Shown one piece after another: positions 12,501-27,500 of a stretch of 64,000 nucleotides of DNA (within the stretch, counting starts at the first letter, position 1; the number at the start of each line of letters is the position of its first letter). The notes below the pieces were generated by a model, which did no database searches, was not told the DNA's origin, and saw only the letters and a list, made by a program, of their open reading frames with translations. The DNA is from Zerene cesonia (Eukaryota; Arthropoda; Insecta; Lepidoptera; Pieridae), in NCBI RefSeq assembly GCF_012273895.1, contig NC_052116.1, positions 5,518,001 through 5,582,000 of the forward strand, given 5' to 3'. Both the position numbers and the translations under genes were made by a program.

Positions 12501-15500
12501 TAACGGGGACAAAAACTTGCCGATATGTTATTCCAGTTGTCCAGCTGTCTACGTACCAAATTTTATTGCAATCGGTTCAGAAGTTTTTGTGCGAAAGAGC
12601 AACAAACACACAAACATCCTTACAAACTTTCGCATTTATAATATTAGTAGGATTTTCACTAAGGCCACTGAACTGTCGTTTCTAATACAAAATGTAGAAA
12701 ACCGGAAGAATATTTATAATCTATTATACAACTTGTTGATGTTGCTGCTAATTGTTTATATGAAACCGTATCATTGCGCAATCAAAATAAAGTGTTTCTT
12801 CACAATAAATTGAAGGTACGCATAAGTTTTATGTGCTTTATTTTAGTCAAAGTGATATTGCAAATGTTGCCCTGACATGTCCTATAGAAAATATTAATTA
12901 ATCTTAATATGAATACCTGTCACTCTTCTTCAAGTTAGCGAACTGCATGGCTAGCACGCACGCTAATGTGGAACCAATCACGGCTCCTGTGGCTGGTTTC
13001 TCCATAGCACCACCCACTAGCAACTCGACATCTTCGGCATTTCTGGAAGAAAATATTTTTTTTTATTACATGTCATTTAAATTAATGTGAAATGTGTTTG
13101 TTTATTATATGTTAAGGAGGAAAATTAATTAAACGCATTTGAAGAGTAAGTAAGAGAATAAGAGAAAGAGATACAGTTTATAAAGATACACAGGAATTTG
13201 ACAAACAGTCAAAACTAAAGTATTATCTTTATAATTTGACAATTATAGTATAGAAAACAATTTTCACCTAGGACACGGGTGAATTAGAAATTGAATGAAC
13301 AAAATTCAGTATTCTTACAGCACATCATTTTTGATTTTTTATTTTATTTATAATCCAATGATGGGTCTAAATAAAGAGAGCAAGCCTCACCTATACATAT
13401 CAGCCATCATTTCCTGCTGTGACCTACTGAAGCCCAACTTTTCAAAGTCCCCATACGATTTAATGGAGACCATTGGCTCGCACATCCTCAAAACCCTCAA
13501 GTAAGATGGGATTCCATGATCGCGGTTCCTGTTCAGATCCCATTGCGCGGAGGCCGAGAGACGCGACACGCTGTGGGCACTAGCCTGTACCAGGTCTTTG
13601 AGAGATATCGTTGTGTTTGCCTGTAAATAGTTACATTAAATTTATAGCAATATTCGGTAGTAAGTAAAATAAATTGTTGAAAAGAAAACCGGTAATGACA
13701 CGATTATAAATAGAATAATCTAAAGTCAGGCTTGTGAAAAGACTATAGTATTATTATTATATATTATTAGTTTATATAGACTATTCAATCATATATTAGG
13801 TATAATATTCTAAATAAACAAAATGAATCGCCAAATGTATTGGTAAGCGAAAATTTTTTGTCAAAACAGCTCGATCAATTCGGCTTTTTTTAATGTAACG
13901 TTATGTTTTCGTTAAGGCATAAGGTAGGTTCTTATTGAGAGAAAAAAGGTAACGGGCGAAGTCAGAGCGGACCGCTAGTATACAAATGTAATGATAAAAG
14001 ATACAATAATAAAAAATTGAAGCGAGCTAAGCGAGAAGTAAAATGTGGGTTGAAATTTGAATCTTTTATTTTATATAGAGATGAACTTAATGGGACACGT
14101 AAAATATTAAACAACATATTGCTCATTATTATTTATGTGAATAAGTGTAATGTTATCTGAATACAAGTGAAATAAGGTTAAATTACCAATTTTTCATTCA
14201 TCATAGCGTCAAAGATGGGCGCCACAGACAATATCTCAGCATAAGTACCAGCGCGGTTGGCACTCGAATAACCGCGCCAAAATCCTAGAGACGTCAGTTT
14301 CAATTCAGCCTTGGCCATTCCCACCTGAAAATACATACATCCATACATAAATAGAGAAAAAAAAAATCCATCCAGTTTTATTTGTCAACCCAATACACAC
14401 AATTTTATATACTTACACAAAACTAACTTTTTACGAAATTAAAAAAAGATAAATCAAATAATCATAGCAAATATTTCGAATGAATATACAAGTTAAATGA
14501 ATTTATAGTGCTTTATTTGATAAATAAAAAAGGATAACGTTAGAAATAATATATTATCGTTGGAAGCATCGTATAACATATTATTATATCNNNNNNNNNN
14601 NNNNNNNNNNNNNNNNNNNNNNNNNNNNNNNNNNNNNNNNNNNNNNNNNNNNNNNNNNNNNNNNNNNNNNNNNNNNNNNNNNNNNNNNNNNNNNNNNNNN
14701 NNNNNNNNNNNNNNNNNNNNNNNNNNNNNNNNNNNNNNNNNNNNNNNNNNNNNNNNNNNNNNNNNNNNNNNNNNNNNNNNNNNNNNNNNNNNNNNNNNNN
14801 NNNNNNNNNNNNNNNNNNNNNNNNNNNNNNNNNNNNNNNNNNNNNNNNNNNNNNNNNNNNNNNNNNNNNNNNNNNNNNNNNNNNNNNNNNNNNNNNNNNN
14901 NNNNNNNNNNNNNNNNNNNNNNNNNNNNNNNNNNNNNNNNNNNNNNNNNNNNNNNNNNNNNNNNNNNNNNNNNNNNNNNNNNNNNNNNNNNNNNNNNNNN
15001 NNNNNNNNNNNNNNNNNNNNNNNNNNNNNNNNNNNNNNNNNNNNNNNNNNNNNNNNNNNNNNNNNNNNNNNNNNNNNNNNNNNNNNNNNNNNNNNNNNNN
15101 NNNNNNNNNNNNNNNNNNNNNNNNNNNNNNNNNNNNNNNNNNNNNNNNNNNNNNNNNNNNNNNNNNNNNNNNNNNNNNNNNNNNNNNNNNNNNNNNNNNN
15201 NNNNNNNNNNNNNNNNNNNNNNNNNNNNNNNNNNNNNNNNNNNNNNNNNNNNNNNNNNNNNNNNNNNNNNNNNNNNNNNNNNNNNNNNNNNNNNNNNNNN
15301 NNNNNNNNNNNNNNNNNNNNNNNNNNNNNNNNNNNNNNNNNNNNNNNNNNNNNNNNNNNNNNNNNNNNNNNNNNNNNNNNNNNNNNNNNNNNNNNNNNNN
15401 NNNNNNNNNNNNNNNNNNNNNNNNNNNNNNNNNNNNNNNNNNNNNNNNNNNNNNNNNNNNNNNNNNNNNNNNNNNNNNNNNNNNNNNNNNNNNNNNNNNN

Positions 15501-18500
15501 NNNNNNNNNNNNNNNNNNNNNNNNNNNNNNNNNNNNNNNNNNNNNNNNNNNNNNNNNNNNNNNNNNNNNNNNNNNNNNNNNNNNNNNNNNTATAAGTTCC
15601 GCCATATTGTATTTCAAATAAATATACGTTACGGTCAATCGATTAACTCCTATATTTATAATTTATCTTTATTACCACGAACTTTGTGCAATTAATTTAT
15701 GGATGTTGATTGCAAGCTATTTATTACGAAATAATCTAGCTATTTTGTTTGAATAAATTATTAATTAAAATGAAAGTTGTATTTTACATTTGCGAAATAG
15801 CCAATGATATTTGAATAGACATAACTATTTTTATTGCTCTAGTTTTTTTCACGCAATGCAATGCATTTTTAATTTTGAAGTGATATTATTTCAGTATTTA
15901 AATTCAAAGTATTACATTATTCATATTCGTCAAAGTACTATTTCACATTATCGCTATCGTTTCATAAGCACTTCTTATAATATAAGTAGTGTAACCAACC
16001 CCTAAATGCATTTATTGACCTTAATAAGATTGCGTAATAGAAATACTTAGGTTATTTTCTAAGCCACTATTGAATCACGTATTCTATGGGATCATACAGC
16101 ACATAACCTAACTAATGCTACACTTTCACCACAGCATAACCTTAAAGGTTAAGAGTTGAGTTAATATCAAAGTATGCTCAACTATCATTACTATAATCTT
16201 TCTTTCTCTTTCTGTTCTCGTTGGTCAACGTGGGATAATAAATCCCTTAGGAATAATGCACTTTTCTAATAGCGGAAGTATTTTGAAAATCGGTTGCAAT
16301 AATTATTAAAGCACTTCGTTGGTACAAACAACAATTACTATAACTAAATTATTTCAATTCCTTACCTCTCCCAATAAAACCGGTAAGAATTCATTATATG
16401 TGATATGTTGTATGATGGCTGCAAGAGCGCGCCTGCTCTCCAAGAACAAGGCATTGTCTTCCCAGAAGGGGTTTAACGAATATAATTCTCCAGCGATACG
16501 GTTGTGCTCCGATAATAGGGCCTTGTACAGAGGTGCACTTGGTGACCCGTCGTTGCATCTGATAAAGAAAGAAATCAAATGAATACAAATAATTTAGTAC
16601 TATCGATAATGTTACAGAAGAAAGAATATAATTTTTAACAGGGAATGGATAGACGTTAAAAGCGGAAAAGTGAAAAAAAAGAATAGAAAACGCTTAAAGT
16701 ATATAATATTTTAAAGAGGAACACCTATTGACAATAGTAACGGGTATTTGCAATTTTTTAAAAAAGCTTAAGTAAATAATCTTCTATGACTAATTCAACG
16801 TAATTTTAATACAAAGCATTGATCAATGGTGTCTAACAACCTGAAAGCATTTTCTGTAAAACACAAATATATTGTCTTTGTTTGAAATAAATTTGTGACA
16901 CTAAATATTGTACAAGCTTCATAAAGCTAGAATTTGAGAACAAAAGTCTCAGGATGACCTATAAAATGCAATTATATTAATAATTGTCATGTGGTATAAA
17001 GTTAATCCTACTAATATTATAAATGCGAAAGTTTGTAAGGATGAGTGTGTTTGTTGCTCTTTCACGCAAAAACTACTGAACCGATTGCAATGAAATTTGG
17101 TACGTAGATAGCTGGACAACTGGAATAACATATAGGCACATTTTATCCCGATATTCCTACGGGATATGGGCTTACGCGGGTGAAACCGCGGGGCGCAATT
17201 GTTAAATATGGCACGAATTGTTATCTTCAAGATTGAATGGAATCAATCCAAGGCTCAATAGGCTTTGTTGCATACAATACATTTATGTGTCGAAATAGAA
17301 TGGACTAGAATTCCAAGATTATTGAAATTAAAGTCGTGTGGTCATTGTACACACATATTTTATAATTTTTTTACATAGTATTTTAAATATCATCGTACCA
17401 AATTAACAAAGAAGCTCTTCTTTTAATTAGGAAGCACAAAACCAGCAATGAAATATAAACAATTGGAGTGTCTGTTCAGATCAAACACAATATGGATATA
17501 ATGACAATCCTGCATTTTTCTAAAAGCTTGTTAATCTTATCCCTAAATTCTGATTTTATACTGGCAACCCAAAGAAACTGAAGCTAACCCGAGCTCGCTT
17601 GTTTAGCTCCCTACATATTGAGAGTATCAAATACCTCGCTACATCCGTGACCATTATAATTGAAATACTATATTTAGGAATAATAACTACATCCGTGAGA
17701 TGAAACAAAACGTGAGAATGTGAAGGCTTACTTTCGACACGACGCAAGGTCGATTTTGCCGGCGTCGTACAGACGCAACGAGCGAAGTTCCTTTTCCGAA
17801 CTTCCGTATAAGGCTGAACCGTCTAACACTGAAGTGGCTAGGTTCATCTGTTCTCTATGTTCTGAAATTTAATAAAGAAGATACATTTATATATCTATAT
17901 AAATAAAAAATTGGTGTTAGTTACACTATTTATAACTCAAAAACGGATTGACCGATTTGGCTGAAAATATGCAGAGGTAACTTGAACCAGCGGTCGGACA
18001 TAAGAAAGTTTTTATCCCGGAAACCCACAGGAACGGGTACATGCGAGGAAAACTCAGGGTCTATGTTTCCTGCGTGCTGCATTCTTTTGGCCAAGCCGTG
18101 AACAAAAAGCTAGTTTTTTTTATAAAGAACACATAAATCGGATCTTAACTAATATCAAAGTTTACAATCTTCTCAGAATAGTATATGCATCGATTCACTG
18201 TGATGTGATATGATGAAGTATGGATGAGAAATAAGGAAAAATAAACACAGTATTTGAAGTGGGTTGTGTATATAGTATCAAAATAAGTGTTTAATCAATG
18301 CAGGTCTTTTCAAGTTATTGAATCGTACACCAGTCAATTTTGCATTTAAACATATATAAATAAAAATATCGATTGTTTCGGAAACATTACCAATCTATGA
18401 ATATATATGCAAACCTAACAAAGCAACACATATAATATAGTACTTTATGAAATTAACATAACATAAGAATTAATTTACTCAAATACACTGCTAGATATAT

Positions 18501-21500
18501 GTATAAATCGTTGAGTAAATGAATATCAATACTAACCAAATTTACACGAGTCCAAATTCCTTGTCGGTGCCGATCGTATGTATGCACAGGCTGGACCTTC
18601 ACATTTCTGCAGAAAAAAAACCAATTAAACATCTTCGTTATTACATAATTCTCCAATATTCTTAAAAACATGTTTACCAGAATCATACCAACACGATGTT
18701 AATTCTTCTTCAAGATAAAAAAAGACATATTTCTCAAGTCATTGCCTGTACAATAAGCCAATTAAAGACTCCGATAACCATAAAATATACATCCTGATAA
18801 CGTAACATTCAAACAATGGATGAAACTTGTCAACTTTCACTTAAGATAAATATACGTGATTTATGCCTATGTAAATATTTTATTGAATTTGTACGTGAGT
18901 GTACCTCTATAGTTTCCTTTAAAAATCACAAAAAATATAACCTAAGTACACCAAGGGATGTTTTAATAGTTAATTAAGACGACAGAATTCACAAGTAATT
19001 GAAATTGAAAATTTAATTCAAACGGGGGGTTTCGGGGGGATCGTAAATATTTTGTTTTACGGTCGGGGTAAAATGGCATGGCATCTATTATTATTTGTTA
19101 TTTAACGGTTACAACGACACGCCCTAACGTTTCTGATAAACAAAAATCATAAATATAGTTTTACTACGATTTACAATTTACTTTTGAGTAGTAATTTTGT
19201 AGAGTAAGACGTCAGATAATTCACTTTCGATACATACGAAGTGCCGTGAGTAATGTTAATATTTTAATTACGAATTATATACGGGTTAGCGTTAAGACAA
19301 TTTATTTTATGTTTGACTAAATAAAAACAAAGGTAACTATGTAAATTTGTCTGGCTTCAAAGTAAAAAACAATCGAGTCTTTGAAAGCGAGGAAGTACAT
19401 GATTCAGTCAAAATTTTATTTTAGCGTTTTATTCAATCATATATCTATTATGATATCCTTTAATTGATGAACATGTTAATTTGTTTAAAAATCAGATAGG
19501 AAATACTAGAACTGCTACTAAAAAAATCGATAACCGCAAAGAAGGATAGAGGGGCGTATCATTAAGCACAAATCATAGATTAAATATTTACTTTAATTAG
19601 GTCTAATATTCTATATTAAATTCTTGAAGCTCAGCGCCGTGCAGTTCGTAATAATCAGATGCGTAATACTTGTTCAGATAATACCAACAATTGAGCCAAC
19701 GTCATTGACATTTTCAATATATACACAATGAGCAGACAGACAATGAATACCTACTACGTAATTCTATAGCAATTAGAATAGATAAGTCCCTTTACCTTAA
19801 CATTAATATATGATACCAGTTTGTAACATAACACGGGGAACTGAATGTTATGTTATGTCATAACTTTCACTGTATACTTGTTCGAGGTAATCTTACTTAA
19901 CATGACCCGCGAACTATCACGAACTTGAGATGTCTTTTGTGACAAAGATCTTTAATGATCGGGTATGTAATTAATTACTGTGTTTTTGTATATTAATGCG
20001 CATTCATTGGATATATTTTTATGTATAAGCTTCAATGAATATTCAGAATTATTAATGACTTTTTATGATAGTTACAGCAATAAATAATATTTGTAATCTT
20101 AATGCGGTGAGAGTCGCCTATGTGATTTTATAATGGAAGAGAGCTCGTTTTGTGTTGTTGTGTTATACTCTTCTTCTGTTTTACAATTTAGATAGACAAG
20201 TCAAGTTCTGTATACATTTATTATACTAGCTGTTTGCCGCGGTTTCGCACATTTATAGCCTTTGTCACACAGTGAGTGAATTTCTACATATATAGCCTTT
20301 GTCACTCAGTGAAGTTGCTGCTTTCCAATGGCAAAAGAATTTTTTTCCAGTTTTTTGCGTGAAAACATCACAACATATAAACTTACAAATGTACAATTGT
20401 TTCCTCCTTTTAATATTTGGTAATATCAACATTGACCATCTACGTATTTGCCCAATAGCTGTCTAATACTAATAGCAGTATTAATTTTAGATTACAGAAA
20501 ATATGCCATATTTTTATTTAATTAAAACGACTTAAATATGTAGACTTTTAGGTTAATAGCCAAATACACACATTCGTCACATTATTTCCTCGATATCATG
20601 ATCATTGAGTCATAATTTTGCAAGTTCAAGACAAACCGCAGTGCTGTTAGTGGTTAATTATATCTTACGAGTAATGAGCTGTGATCCGCGACATGGTTAC
20701 GTACACTTGCATTGAGATGGCTGATAACTCTTGTGAAAATATAGTTCCCATGACTATCTGATGTACTCGGCATCGTTTTAGTATTGAAAGAATGTAATAC
20801 TAGTCTAGTAACTAAGTCTATAAATAATTTGTGCTGAAAATCTTTTTTCTTTAATTGCATAGAGAAAGAAAGATTAAGGTAATTTGGAAATTTCGTATGG
20901 TTATCTTTGTTTTATCATAGTCAAATGAAAACATTGAAACATATATTTACCTCAATAATTTTGTATTTTAATAAATATTTGACTGTGAATATCCTATACA
21001 AAACCTACTTAATCAATTCGGCCAATATTATGGTACTAACGATGGTATAAGGCCTGGAATAGGCTATTTTAAATCTCTTTAGATGAAACTGTGTCTTAAA
21101 AAACTACCCAGTAAACTTGATCTCAAAATTATCAAAGCAAACGAGCTCTAGTGTAAAGTATGTAAGTACTAATTAGCTCAAGTGTTTATCCATCTCCGTT
21201 TTTGTTTGCAGATTAACAAACCAAACAGTGACATAATCTATTGGCTATTCATTGCATTTACAAATAATAGCCTAATCACTTTTTTAGTTATCCTTAAAGC
21301 TACGTCCGGTGGCCTTCACACCGCTACTCACGACGTGTGAACCACGGAGGTATCAAGTCGGTAATCTGTGCCGTAATTGATTACGGTAATTTGATAGGAA
21401 ATCTCAAATGAATGGTTACATCTTGATTCTTTAATACTATTGTGTATTCAGTGAATTATTCAATACAGCGCTTTCTAGACTGGAATTTGCATCTTATCTT

Positions 21501-24500
21501 TAATGATGCGCCGTCAATTTTAGTCCCGTGGTAACTGAATAATATTGCTTATTCCAATCCAAATTGCACTATATGCACCAAATTTTTAAATTTCAAACTT
21601 CCATTCTCGTTCTCAGATAATGAAAATAAACTATAATGGGTTGGATACCTGGTAAAATTACCATGATAAGACGTAAAAACGTCAGTCGTCAAATCAATTA
21701 AATCATTTAGAAAAATTTTAGAGGGTTATTAACGACGTTCTATCTGTGATAATTATAGACGATAAAGAACGGAAGAATGTGATGTTATGACTTTTATTGT
21801 GTATGTAACCGGTTCGAATGATATTTCATATACATGAGATAACAGAAATTTGGCATAATCCTGCAGTATTACACCTACGCGTTTCGTATCAATAATTGTG
21901 AGCGTAGAATACGAAAGTTGTATCCTGTTTGTGTTTAATTTAATACTAGCTGCGCCCCGCGGTTTCAACCGCGTAAGTCTATCCCGTAGGAATTACGGGA
22001 TAAAGAGTCGCCTATATGTTATTCCAGTTGTCCAGCTATCTACGTACCAAATTTCATTGCAATCGATTCAGTAGTTTTTGCGTGAAAGAGCAACAAACAC
22101 ACACACATCCTTACAAACTTTCGCATTTATAATATTAGTGGGATTAGTAGGACTAGCTTTCCGCCCGCGGTTTCGAACGTGTACCCGAAGGAAAAATAGG
22201 CAATCGGGGTTTCTCCGTATAGCTCCAGTTCCCGTAGGATTTCCGTATTAAAAACTACCCTACTTTCTTTTGGGTCTGAAACTATCTCTGTACCAAATTC
22301 ATCTAAATCTGTTTAATACCTAAGACTTGAGAAGAGACAGACAGATAGAACTTGTAGCTATTAAATTTAAGTTTTAACGTCAACAGGATACTGCACATTG
22401 GTAGATTGATTATTCGTTATGAGTTACATAATTTCATGCTATTTGAATTGAAATCCAAATTGGATAATATCAACACATGTGGTATCGTATTTTATTCTTA
22501 GAATTTTGAATGTTAGATGTTTTTTGTATAGTTGGATTTATATGCGACATTTATGTGCTCTTATAATTAAAAGTTTACATTTTTCAGTAAGTGTTGTTGG
22601 CGGAATACGGAACTAAGAGTAATAGTGAGTCACAGACTCGATTATTGTTGAACTAAAAATTCATTTTATTTTTGGAAAACAATCTTCTTAGTGAAGATAA
22701 GGAAAACACATACCACTATATTTAAGTTATCTACTCTTTTATTTAGTATTTTGAGTAAATTTCAACGTACATACAAGATGTAAATGCTACGCTATATAAG
22801 ATATTGTCAGAAGTTTAGAATACCATCTAGACCTCTATGAAATTACACGCGTAATTATAGAAAAATCAACAAACCAATTATATTAAAATGCATGGACGGA
22901 TAGATGTTTTTAAAACATTAATATCAATGCATATGTTGTTTAGGAACAGGTTTGAAAGCGGCTTAATATTTTTAAGTATTAACTGTTTTCCCTATAGTTT
23001 GCGGGCATGTCTGAACAAACGTTTTAGACGTGGTATAAAAAGTAACTACTAAAAATACTGGAAAAGCTACCTTATTTCCATTGGCAGTAGCGATAAGATC
23101 GTCCATGATCAATTGTCCCCAAGCGGCCAGCATGCTGGTGACATAGTCATGTTCTTCAGGTTGCGCCAGCTGGGCCACCGCTTGTACTGCCAAAGATGCC
23201 TCAGGGAGATGAGGTGGTGATAATGGCTGCGATACTCCTGTAACAATAAAGTACAAGTATCAAATATATGTAACTTTGTACGTCTAATATTATACTAACT
23301 GTGGTCTAATTCTGAATTTCGATTTTTTGAAAGCTGAAAGCTTAAATGACCTAGCGACCAATGCTTTAATATTGAAAGATATAAATAAATACAGGACTAT
23401 TCTAGCGCCCGTGACGAAACCCTTCACGTGAGATTAAAAAAGATAATATAGGAGTCAAAAATAGTTTACTTTACATCCATTTTATACTACTATTATATGT
23501 CGAGTTCCCTTTCAGTTTTCTCAATGGTTTTGAAAATTAGGGGCAAAAATTAATTAAAACACTTCTAAACATATCGTAACACAGAAGGATTTGTGAATAA
23601 AAAACACAAAAACGTATATTTAATCTTAACTTGTATTTTGTATCAATTGTACGATATCGTGCTAATGTTCAAAAAGAAGCACTTAATTATTCATATAATG
23701 TTGTATTTTTATTATATACTTCGCATGTATGATATAAATAGAACAGTATTAAAAATAATTGTTCGTAAGAAGTAGTTACACTGAGAAAAATATATACTTT
23801 GGTATTATGAACAATTAATTATTATTTTTCCTGAATAGGTCATAGAATACCTATAGATTATTTGAAAGATAATAGAAATATTCAAAACTATTAAATAAAC
23901 AAACACAAAATATTTCTAAGAGCATATTATACTATACGAGAATACAAAATACACGGTTTCAATGAGTGGATTTTGAATTTTCAAGGTTTCCTTTAGAATG
24001 TTAAAATGATTCATGTATAAACCTCTATTATAGAAACTTTTTAATCGACACTAAAAGACTCATCGTTTAAATGCCTAGCGTCTTTAATTTTTTTCATTAT
24101 GGTAGTTTCATTACAAAATTCTTTTACCACAATATTAAATTAAAAAAAAAAAATTATATAATAATAAAATACCATCAGAGTATTTAGGCGGCAGCAGCCT
24201 CAGGAACACATCGCCTCTCCTGCCCCAGGGGCGGTGCCTAACATTGTTGCATTCTCCGCTCGCACTCCGGTACTTGCTTGGCGGGCACGGCGTGTTGCTT
24301 ATATCTTCTTCTTCTGTAGTGCATTCCTCACTGATGGGAGAATAGACACACTTTATTGTATGATAGAGTTGATGAGTCTTTCAGCGATTTAACAAGATAT
24401 CATAAGTAGATTTAGTTCACATCCAATCTTACGGATCAATTTAGATAAAGAATCAATAAATGAAGTATGCAATGATGTATTTACTTTATACTAAGCAAAT

Positions 24501-27500
24501 GAATACACAAACTCAATTCATGTAGAAGAACTAATGCTCTCAATGCTAGGCTTCATACAAAACAAGTGAGGTAGGACAGATACTACAGCTTTGATATTGA
24601 TATACAACATATAATAAACAAACATCGCAAAGAGTATTTCATTTAATCTTCTAAATGAATGTTGTCTTGTAGAGACCTCTCATAGACGATATTACCGACT
24701 ATTTAGTATGATAAAAGTTTATTTTTCTTTTGCGAATTACATTTGCTACACGTGTGTCAAATAATGTGTATATATAAAATCGTATACATACGGTGCATTC
24801 CCGTTCTGAATGAATCTCCTCTCCAGGGCCATCGCCTCACTGACGGCCCGGCGCAAGTCACTCGGTACTGTCTGTACATTGCTCTCTTCGATTTTACCGT
24901 CCGCTAGTGTTACGAATAGCAGCGCTAATAGCAGGAAACCCTGGCTTAGCCTGTAACAAAGCAATATGAATTAATATTTATACACGTTTACGTATAGTCA
25001 ATCAATATATGACATTGAAATATATTAATTTAATCAGTAGGAATATTTCGAATCTTATACGAAAATCTTTTGATTCTTTTCCATAAATTTATTACCACAA
25101 AGTTAAAAACTTCGATCTGACTAATTAGTAATACAACCATATAAGCGAAGGAATACATTTTTAGTTACATTATAATTTTAAATGAACGCAACATTGCAAT
25201 TTAGAGTAACGACCGGTGAAGGAAAAGAACGCGACCGCGCAAACCTCGCTATAGAATTTCCTAGTTCAAAGTCAATGAAGTGGTTTAATGACAGGAAAAA
25301 AACTCAGTGAAATATACAATTACAATACATTTGCTTCTGTGAAAGAGACATTAGTTAATCATTTAGTGCCGCACTATTTAACACCGTTTCTATATCGATT
25401 GTTTTTTTTTTTGATAATGATTGTCCAATAAATTTAATTTGATTAAGAAAAAACGAAACATAATTGGTCTATAACCAAGCGTTTTACTCATCGAAAGAAA
25501 CATCCGACATTAAAATAAACGACGAGCAATAAGAAAAGAACCACGTATTTCAATCATAATTGGTAACAGTGGCGCAAGAGGCTAATAAACTATGGCTACA
25601 CTTCGCTTTACAAGATTGATCACCTTTAAACCACGTGACTGGTCTTATCCAGGAAGTGACAGAAATGCCACAGAAGTTGACACTTTTACCAGCAGTTACT
25701 GATAAATCGATAATAATAATTGATGGTTAAGGCTATTGACAGTTTTTTTTATGGAAAGCATACATTTAACAAGGTAACAGACGAGAACTGCATATCATAT
25801 ATTTTGCGTTATTCTATACAAAGCAATTATACTACTTCCACTCAATAAGATATTTTATTTAATAAGAGTTTTTCTATATGTATGTATATGACAAAGGCCA
25901 CTTTAATGAAATAATTATATGTTTGAATATACAATTGTAAATATGAAACGACCTTTTGTGATCATTAAAAAAGTGTTACTGAGTAAAACAATAAAGTAGT
26001 GGGTATAGTGCTTTTCTGTTTGTCAGGGGCTATAAACCGATTCTTAATAACCACTAAGCATCATTAATCATTATAAGAAATAGCTGCAAAATTAAAATTA
26101 TAAGCGTGTACGCTCGATGATATAAAAATTACGAACACTTAATGTGAGTACATACATTAAGATTTTTTATATATTATACATAGATGTATATCTACGTAAA
26201 GGTAATAAAAAATATATCCTATAAAACGGAAGTATTAGTACTACAGTAACTCAGGAAATGCTCCGAGGTTTCTTGAGGTATATGCGCACATGACCACAAA
26301 TAGCTTTCGTTTTTATCAGTGATCTTTAAGGTACCGGTTGTTATAAGATACATCTAACTTTCTATACATGTCAATGACATTGCTTATTGCACCCATTTGT
26401 CATTAATGACAGATTATGTAATACCGCCCTACTTGTGGTATTTTAGGAACGTCAATAAAAGTCACTGAAGAAAAAGTTCAATGTTAAGTTTGAGGTTGAT
26501 TAAATTTGTAAGAATTTAATTACACTGGTCTTCGGCGAGCGCCTTATTATATACGGTACGGTATTGTGTACGGTGGGCTGGTGATTGTCGGGCTATTTCT
26601 TTATTTTATTGTTCTGTTGATCTCTTAATGTGTTTTTTTAAACAAAATTAAACAAGTTTATAAGAAAAGTTACATATAAGTATATGAAATTAATTGATAG
26701 AATTGTTTAATTCGTATCTTTTAATGAAATAATTCCTGTCCGTACAGAGTAATATAATAATGCATTAATTTTAAAAGCAAATTAAAAATTCTGAAAAAGT
26801 TCGTTGACACAACGAAAACGTTGTTAGAATCTTTGTTCTTGATGTATCAAGTTTATGAGCTTAATATAGAAATCGTGAAAACCTTGAAACAAGCCGGCAG
26901 TGGCCAGTAACATGAGTAACATGTAAGACTGACATTCAATGTTAATACCAATAACCCCTTGAATTACACATTTTGGTTTCAAATAGATCAAAAGGATTGT
27001 GTTCAGATACTACATATAATATGTTATATTGCCAATAAAATCTTTTCAAGTTTCTTAATTAATATTGATTCGAAACAATTATGTTTTATTATATTCTGCA
27101 GTTTATTGCTATTTTGGTGCAACTGATTTGTTTTATTTCTTATGTATTAGTGAATATGTGACGGTCATAGTAATTCAATGTTAAAAATTGCATAAGAATT
27201 TGATGTACGACCTTATTTTGTAGAGCGAAAGTCGCTTTGCTAATCAATACGTGATTTAATTTTAAATAGCAGTTATCAATGCTTAGTTGATCCTAATTTG
27301 GACAAGGTTAATAATAGAAAAGAAGTGGATAAAAGTTAAATTCATGTAATAAGTTCAATACATATTATATGTTATATGATACTAAGCTTAACATAATATT
27401 TTTCTATGGTAATACATTACTGTATTATGTAATCGGTGGTAATACTTATAAACGAATTTCCAAAAGAAATTCGTTTATAAGTATAATTCGTTTATAATAA

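Noticed and set aside
14493..15638. Open frames of 350-380 residues on both strands
   Set aside because: They read through the 1,000-N gap; the flanks are intronic.
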